A DNA stretch of 64,000 bases from Pochonia chlamydosporia 170. Its lineage: Eukaryota; Ascomycota; Sordariomycetes; Hypocreales; Clavicipitaceae. Shown here piece after piece: positions 57,752 through 64,000 of the stretch. The notes under the pieces were generated by a model. That model was not told the origin of the DNA. It saw only the letters and a program-made list of their open reading frames with translations, and did no database searches. Position 1 is the stretch's first letter. Each line of letters opens with the position of its first letter. A program made the position numbers and the translations under genes. The DNA lies in the NCBI RefSeq assembly GCF_001653235.2, contig NC_035796.1, forward strand, positions 1,860,001-1,924,000. Reading direction: 5' to 3'.

Positions 57752-58846
57752 ATGGCCGCAACAAGACGATCATCACGGCTCAGCGCTCAATCAGACGCAA
57801 AACCCCCTCCCTCACACTCAATGCCACCACCGCCAAAAGACCAACCTCCAAACTCGAAGCAGAATAATCGCAAGCGCAAGGCTTCCACATCAAAAGCAAC
57901 AGCGCCAGTGACACCTACAAAGCGACGAACGCAACACATCCAGCCGGCGCCGCCATTGACTCCCACGCCCAGCGCGGCAAGAGTCATTGCAGAACCAGCA
58001 CAAGTTCCAAAACCTCGAAATGCCACAGTTACGAGATTAGCTGACCCGCGGGCTACTAATGCCACGCTCCTCTCGCCAGAGACATCCAGGGTCGTTGCAT
58101 CCAAGGATATTGAGCCTGAATCGCCATCCAAGAAGCCTGGCTCTAGAATTACTACGGATAACTTACTAGACGTTGCGTGTGCGCACTTGATCAGCGTGGA
58201 TGAGAAGATGCGGCCACTGGTAGAGAGAAACCACTGCAAGATGTTCTCGCCTGAAGGACTGGCCGAGAAGATTGACCCTTTTGAGAGTCTAGCCAGCGGT
58301 ATCATATCACAGCAGGTATCTGGGGCGGCGGCGAAGTCCATCAAAGCCAAGTTCGTTGCGCTGTTTGATACTCCGGAGGGAGGGTCAAGATTTCCTCATC
58401 CGTCAGAAGTTGCGCCCATGTCGATTGAGAAGCTTCGCACGGCGGGATTGTCGCAGCGCAAGGCGGAATACATCAAGGGTCTCGCGGAGAAGTTTACAAA
58501 CGGCGAGCTGAGCACCAAAATCTTACATGAGGCTCCGTACGAGGAGCTTGTTGAGAAGTTGATTTCCGTTCGCGGACTGGGTAGATGGTCGGTTGAGATG
58601 TTTGCCTGCTTCGGGTTGAAGAGAATGGATGTGTTTTCTGTTGGGGATCTAGGCGTCCAGAGAGGCATGGCGGCGTTTGTGGGAAGGGACGTGGCAAAGT
58701 TGAAATCCAAGGGGGGCAAGTGGAAGTACATGTCGGAGAAGGAAATGTTGGAGATATCTGAGAAATTTGCGCCGTATAGAAGTTTGTTTATGTGGTTGAT
58801 GTGGAGGGTTGAGGATAGCTATACAGATGTGAGTACATTGGAGTAG
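57752..58846 (+). CDS. mag1: DNA-3-methyladenine glycosylase II, HhH-GPD family (Mag1/AlkA-type)
   Basis: 364 residues from the ATG at 57752, with in-frame upstream ATGs at 57560 and 57659. The enzyme excises alkylated bases such as 3-methyladenine in base-excision repair. A basic, Pro-rich N-terminus (RRSSRLS, KRKAST; likely nuclear signals) precedes the glycosylase domain from about residue 130: PFESLASGIISQQVSG, the helix-hairpin-helix LISVRGLGRWSVEMF, and the catalytic Asp (about residue 299) in FSVGDLGVQRG, followed by the YRSLFMWLMWR helix. The segment between 57659 and 57752 encodes a start rich in Lys, His, Leu and Ser without acidic residues, which could serve as a mitochondrial presequence. 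The final VSTLE codons overlap a GTGAGT, but the chain ends naturally there. Confidence 0.9.
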   Translation: MAATRRSSRLSAQSDAKPPPSHSMPPPPKDQPPNSKQNNRKRKASTSKATAPVTPTKRRTQHIQPAPPLTPTPSAARVIAEPAQVPKPRNATVTRLADPRATNATLLSPETSRVVASKDIEPESPSKKPGSRITTDNLLDVACAHLISVDEKMRPLVERNHCKMFSPEGLAEKIDPFESLASGIISQQVSGAAAKSIKAKFVALFDTPEGGSRFPHPSEVAPMSIEKLRTAGLSQRKAEYIKGLAEKFTNGELSTKILHEAPYEELVEKLISVRGLGRWSVEMFACFGLKRMDVFSVGDLGVQRGMAAFVGRDVAKLKSKGGKWKYMSEKEMLEISEKFAPYRSLFMWLMWRVEDSYTDVSTLE

Positions 58847-61800
58847 AGTACAGCTGGGATTCCCATTTTTGTTCCGTATTTGAAACGATGGAACGAGTCG
58901 TTGCTTCAAGAGAACCTTCCCTTGCTTTGTCCGATGGTCGGTCTCATTAGCATCACGTCATATCTGCTATGCTTTGGGTGAGGATGATACTGTTACGCGT
59001 CGGGAGAGTGTTTCAGATCTCAATTACCGCTGCGCTTGCAGCTAGGATCCGGCACTTAGAAATAGAAAGACAAGTTCAGAGCCTCAGCTCTCCGTCGACA
59101 TACCACTGTTTCACAAAATCAATCTGTTTGGGCTGGACCTGGTATTCTTTTAGTGGACTGGGCATTCTAAAGCGGAAACTTCATTGCGATAGGCTTACTT
59201 TGAGACGCTGAGATGTCGATCGGTGTCGATCGAGATATACCTGGAAAGGGACGGCAGGGGGAACCCCTCTCAAAGCCATTGAGACAGTGCTCATGCATTC
59301 TGTCCTCGGACATGCACATGTGACTCCGTGACAGTTGAACGTAAGGGGCTAGTTATGAAAATGTCAATGACCCATGACATGGAGTCAAAAGAATTATTAC
59401 TCAGTAGTTTGGTTGGTTTGGTGGACCATGTCCTGATTTCGTCTTCGCTGCAAAGAAGAAGCAATACTGATCACTCACCATTCATCAAGACGGCTTTGGC
59501 GCTTGCTGCACCAGACTTTGAGTACCCAGTCCGTTGACTTGCTTTTTAGTCCAGGATTTAACTTCCGCTACTCTCCGGCCTTCCCGTCATGCGTCCCGAA
59601 CCTATCGCATGTTGGCCAGGAACCACTAGGATTGCCTCCACAAACCAAGGCACAAAATGGACATCACTATGAAAACCTTCCGTGTCAGTCTGGAATTGGG
59701 GCCTTTCAACTTTGTATCTCGAAGATGTATGTGCAACGGCATGTTGGGTTTGAAATTGTTCACGTAGTCCACATCCACCAGACCACACCATTGATTGCGA
59801 CACAATTTACCGAGATGCCTCGTAATTCAATGACTTAGTTCTGTAATCGCGTCGTGCTAATCCACGGCCATTTGAGTGGAGGATTTGGGTGAAATTACAG
59901 CATCTTACTGTTGCTAATTTCTAGCCAGGGTATTGGAGAAGCGACAAGTTAGTTTAGGGGGTCAAGCCGCCCATGCTGTCATGAAGGGACGCGGATGCTA
60001 CGGACCACATGCAGCACTAGAAACCTAATAAAAAGATCCTGGTACGAGTGCGCTGGAGGACATGTGGCAACCGCAAAGTCCGGAGTATGAGCAGCATCGT
60101 CCATTTGACAATGGCCTGTCAGGTCAGTTGCACAGTGCAGGGTCTGTCGCGACATCCAGATGCGAATGAATGATCTGTCAAACCACTGTCAGCCCTTTTT
60201 ACCCAAGGCCAAGATATATGTGGTCAAACATTCACGTCTGGCCGTTCTGGTAGTCCAGAAACGGTGACCTGGCCTCAGAGCCACACCAGAAATTATTTAG
60301 CCCCAGACCAGACTTGCGCTCGACCGGCCGGCCAGTTCCCTGATGGAAGCGCCACACCCTATCAGAACAACAGGTTGGTAGGCCAGCTGCGGCATTGGCA
60401 CCAATGGAAAGACCAACAAGGCAGAGACAGTAACAGTGAATAAACCACTTGCCAATGGTCCAAGGCCAGTTCGATTTTGGGGCGTTGCGTGGGTGTTGCA
60501 TGCTGTTCATTCATGTACGTGCCAAATGATAAGGCGATTGTCATCCATTTCAATCGTATGACCTCCTGCTTGGCGCGCCTCTGGCTACATTGCTGAGGTC
60601 TTCAACCCGTATTTCAGCTCGTTTGGTGCTCAAATGTTGAGAACATGACTCCATTCAGAGCATTGTGCGTCATTACCCGCTCTTGAGCAAGGATAAAGCG
60701 GCATTGGCCATTTCAGATCTCACCGTAACCTGGTGTCCGTCCGCCGTGATGTTTATCAACATGACCATACACCCCGAGGCCAGAGTAAGATACGCTGCAA
60801 CTTAATTGTCTTTGAATCACAGGGGGCTGTTAGACTGCTGGGGGTAGGTGAATACGGCGACTTATTCTCTTTTCGCTCGTCTGGTACAATTCAATGCCAC
60901 TCATAAGAAAGGGAAGCGAGCCCAGAAGCATTTACTCTTTTGTGGCAGTTGTTCCACTGCATTTGATGTGTACATATGCCAGCGTTCGTTGATGGTGAAG
61001 ATTTGGCTTACATCATCGTACCGCAGATGTATCGACGCCACAGCGTAGCTTGGGACGGCCACGCAATCAACACTATCATTCTTGGTTTTCTTGAGTGTGG
61101 TAAGAAAAAGCGGACCTCTTTATCGGCCAAACAGAGTACCTCAAAAGTCGCTGCTGACAGTGCGCATGAAAGTCTGGATTCACGGGGCCAGGAATTTCGC
61201 TTGCCGTTGACGTTGATGAGCACTCCGTAGGCTGGGCCAGTTGGCAAATCTCGTATCGATGACAGTTTTGGACCACTGTTAGCAGTGCGCGGCATCACGA
61301 GCAATGGCGCGTCAGAGTCAATTGAGACAATGATGCTTTCTTTCTGCGAACATGTCGTATTTTGTTCTGGACCTAATTTGAGAGCAGGGTTGGATTGGTG
61401 CGAGCACAACCCGCACCACATGTCGGGCCGGCCTGGTGCAGGTTGGCACAATGTACACTCCGTCGTAAGGGGCGGCAGGATCTCGAAGACGGGCCAGGGT
61501 TGTTGAAGGCACCTGCGGAGGAGCAATCTCACTTTCTCCATTCATTAATCCTGCATTGTCCATTTCCAATTCCTTCGATGGCATCCGTTTTTGGAGAGCA
61601 CACCAGACGCCGCAACGCTCTTCACGGACACATCTGCAGAGCTGTAGCATATGATTATTACCTAGAGAGGTACTGTAACAAACAATAAAGATTAACTGTT
61701 CGAAATGTGCTCATGCCATGTTGACATGTCGCTAAGGTTTGTTGCCCTCAACCAAGTGTCGCTGCGCTAAAATCGAATCAAGATTTTCGATTGGCATTTG

Positions 61801-62750
61801 TCTGGCCCATCTCCAAAAGTCTCTTTGGACAATGGCAACAGCTGCAGAGCGGCGACAAGGTTGCCGTTTTGGCCGATGGTGGCGCTGGTGGCTGTGGAGC
61901 GATTGTGCCTCTTCCAGGTCCAAGAGTGGATGCTATCGTCGGGCATGGGCGTGTGGGAGTGAGTCCTGTCTTGGGTTGTCGTCGTCGCCGCACCGTCCAG
62001 TTGTCTGGTGTTACTCAACAGCCATCTGTGCCGTTTGGTAGCGCGTTTTGGTGGTGAAAAATATGAGTCGACGGCGCAAACTATGGGCTTCAAGATGGGG
62101 AAGAGAAGATGCTGTGCCTCCACGGTCCACGCCGAGATGGTTGTTAAACTCCACTCCCTCTTTGCAAACAAGCAAGAGTTGGAGGGCAAAGTTTGAGGTA
62201 TTTGGGAATGGCACCCAAGACCGCACCCAAGACCCAATCAACAGTGCATCCAAGTGAGCGGAGGTGTAGAGGTGTCCATGCCACACCTCCAAGACCACCA
62301 ACACGCCCCCCTTTTCCCTCAAGACGAACTTGTACAGTCTTGGTCTGTGCCCCCTGGGCCTTTGAGATGGCGATGGGCCCCCTGGCATGGCATGGTGTTG
62401 TTTGATACTCTCTGTGGTGCACTTCCATGTCCACTTGTCCAGGTTGCCTGGCCTCTCCCCGGTCCACTTGGTCCGCTGTTCGAAGACAAGAAAAGGACCT
62501 GGCAGTGTTTTCCTCCTGTTCATCCCCCTTCTCTTTTTCTTCCTTTCGTCGCCGTCGTCTCTCGTTGTCGTCGCCGTCGTGTCATCGTTTTCCGTTTTTC
62601 GATTCCCGCCGTTCGTTCGCTAGGCTGCATATCGCCTTTTTAATAACCGCCGGTTTATTTCTCGACCAATTCCTCAATCTCCGCCAAGAAAACACAACCA
62701 TTCGATCTGAAGCACCAAATCGGCAAGCTAGGATTGATTGACTTTGGACG
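58847..62750. other. long intergenic region and 5' leader of the Ecm33-like gene
   Basis: About 3.9 kb. Frames of up to 177 codons on either strand have no recognisable domain and overlap one another. A C/T-rich stretch at about 62515-62620 probably marks the core promoter of the Ecm33-like gene. Confidence 0.5.
62515..62620 (+). promoter_or_regulatory. pyrimidine-rich core promoter candidate of the Ecm33-like gene
   Basis: A long CT-rich tract (CTCTTTTTCTTCCTTTCGTCGCCG type). Such tracts precede transcription starts of strongly expressed fungal genes. The proposed 5'UTR intron begins about 130 nt downstream. Confidence 0.35.
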
Positions 62751-63304
62751 GTACGTCTCAGTCGTTGTTTCGGTACTGCGCTCGCGTTGCCCTCGCAGCC
62801 ACCTCCGCGGCTCCCTCAATTCCAATTCATCCAATTTTTAAATACATTAGCTTTTTTTGTGCCTGGCATACTTCCTTCCCTTCCCCTCCTCCCTCCTTCC
62901 CTCCTTCCCTGAACCATTGATTATTGTTCTGCACCTTCCTCCGCTTCACCACCGTCTTACGCCCGAGCCGTACTCTTCTGTGCTCGCTCCTTTCGTTTTG
63001 TGCCTCGGCCTTCTCTGTGATTGGGGTCGCGACTTGCGCTTTGAACGACAGCTATAACCCGAAAACAATCTCTCGATCCTGGCATCATTGGGACGCAATT
63101 TGTTTCGACAAGCATCGTTTGCAAGCTGTCGAGGCCCTTTTTGGACTGCAGCCGATAGAGTTTTATATACCCCCAGAAATCAAACAAAGTCAGCTACCGA
63201 CCGAACCCCTTCGATCATTTTATTCCGCCAGCCCGTCACATTTGCCTGATCGCTTCATGTTGCACCGATGGTTCTCGTTTGGTTACTAATATCTCTCTGC
63301 GTAG
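62751..63304 (+). other. predicted 5'UTR intron of the Ecm33-like gene
   Basis: Donor GTACGT at 62751, branch point TTACTAAT at about 63283 and acceptor GCGTAG at 63302-63304, eight nt before the ATG at 63312. At 554 nt it is far longer than the coding introns here, as is usual for leader introns of highly expressed fungal genes. Confidence 0.6.
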
Positions 63305-63311
63305 ATAAACA

Positions 63312-64000
63312 ATGCATTCTGTCAAGTTGTTCTCGGCCGTCTTGGCCGTCGCTGGCGCTGCTTCTGGTAGGTGATTTTCTTCCCAAGCTTGGCGCTCTCA
63401 AGTATTAATGAGATGATACAGCTGCCACGACCTGCACTAAGGACGTCAAGGTTACCCAGCCCACGCCCGTCATCGACTGCGATGTCGTTGATGCCGATGT
63501 CATCATCGACCAAGCTGTCTCCGGTAGCTTGAGCCTTGAGGGACCTAAGCAGATTACAGGTGACTTGATTGTCAACAACGCTACTCAACTTGTTGGCATC
63601 TCATCGTCTTCCATCAACGCCATTGGCGGCACTCTTCGCTTGCAAGGTCTTCAGCTCCTTAGCTCTTTCAACATGCAGGCCCTCAAATCTGTCAAGAGCC
63701 TCGAGCTTGTTAACCTGGCTCAGCTGAGCGGTCTGACTTTGGGTACCTCCGGTGTCACCAAGGCTACCTCCATCAAGATTCAGGACACCTTCATCAGCGA
63801 TCTTAGCGGTCTTAATGTCGCTACCGCCGACAACATTACCATTGCCAACAATGGCCGTTTGACCATGTTCAACGCCAAGCTTGAGAACGTCACCTACACT
63901 CTTTCCGTCGTCGACAACGCTGGCGGCATGCAGATTAACATGTCCCGTCTTGAATCCGCGGGCGTTCTCGACTTCCGATCCATCAAGAGCTTCGATGCTC
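63312..64000 (+). CDS. ecm33: Ecm33-like GPI-anchored cell wall protein (3' end beyond window)
   Basis: Partial gene. Exon 1 is 63312-63366; a 55-nt intron ends at 63421; exon 2 runs off the right edge. A signal peptide (about 1-19) precedes the receptor L-domain-like repeats of the Ecm33/Sps2 family: CTKDVKVTQP with VIDCDVVDADVII, then GPKQITGDLIV, INAIGGTLRL and repeated beta-strand units ending in SLELVNL and FRSIKSF. N-glycosylation sequons are frequent. Ecm33 proteins are bound to plasma membrane and wall by a GPI anchor and are needed for normal wall structure. The anchor signal would lie outside the window, so that part is inferred from the family. Confidence 0.9.

Noticed and set aside
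1..64000. CRISPR arrays, insertion sequences, bacterial operon features
   Set aside because: The DNA is clearly fungal with spliceosomal introns; no regularly spaced repeats or transposase genes were seen.

Overview
The window reads as a chromosomal segment of a filamentous ascomycete. Genes have short introns (about 47-127 nt) with GTAAGT/GTATGT-type donors, CTAAC/CTGAC branch points and CAG/TAG acceptors, and proteins of typical fungal families: Zn2Cys6 regulator, CFEM-like membrane protein, Ecm33-type wall protein, Anp1/Mnn9 mannosyltransferase, DYRK kinase Pom1, SIN protein Cdc14. The mixture suggests a Sordariomycete, probably Hypocreales; this is inferred from protein character, not from a search.

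Left part (1-25 kb). After a Ser/Thr/Lys-rich coiled-coil protein (2.1-4.0 kb) come three genes on the + strand that could form a small accessory group: an indoleamine 2,3-dioxygenase-like haem enzyme, a Zn2Cys6 transcription factor and an NmrA-like NAD(P)-binding protein. Then follow a secreted trypsin-fold protein that has lost two of its three catalytic residues, a Cys-rich single-pass membrane protein, Cdc14 of the septation initiation network (minus strand), a type III GGPP synthase, and a dysferlin-domain peroxisomal membrane peroxin (minus strand).

Middle (25-45 kb). A Pom1-like DYRK kinase with a huge disordered N-terminus is followed by a gene-poor stretch of about 10 kb whose only supported gene encodes a 77-residue Cys-rich protein. 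Next is the most striking locus: three consecutive open segments in one frame (40.1-45.1 kb), split only by two single TAG codons, which together encode a long disordered N-terminus joined to an MFS-like polytopic membrane domain. No frameshift occurs over about 4.4 kb. This is the pattern of the Sordariomycete genes whose premature UAG codons are recoded to UGG (Trp) by sexual-stage A-to-I mRNA editing, of which Fusarium AMD1 (an MFS-domain protein) is the closest known analogue.

Right part (45-64 kb). A minus-strand block holds a CFEM-like receptor-type protein with a very long Gln-rich cytoplasmic tail, ESCRT-III Snf7/Vps32 (four exons), an Mnn9-type mannosyltransferase (six exons) and the spliceosomal SmF protein. 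Plus-strand genes are a 3-methyladenine DNA glycosylase and, cut by the right edge, an Ecm33-like GPI wall protein with a long 5'UTR intron. Apart from the possible IDO/regulator/NmrA group the genes are mostly unrelated housekeeping genes. No transposon, tRNA, rRNA or CRISPR array was recognised. All exon models are by eye.
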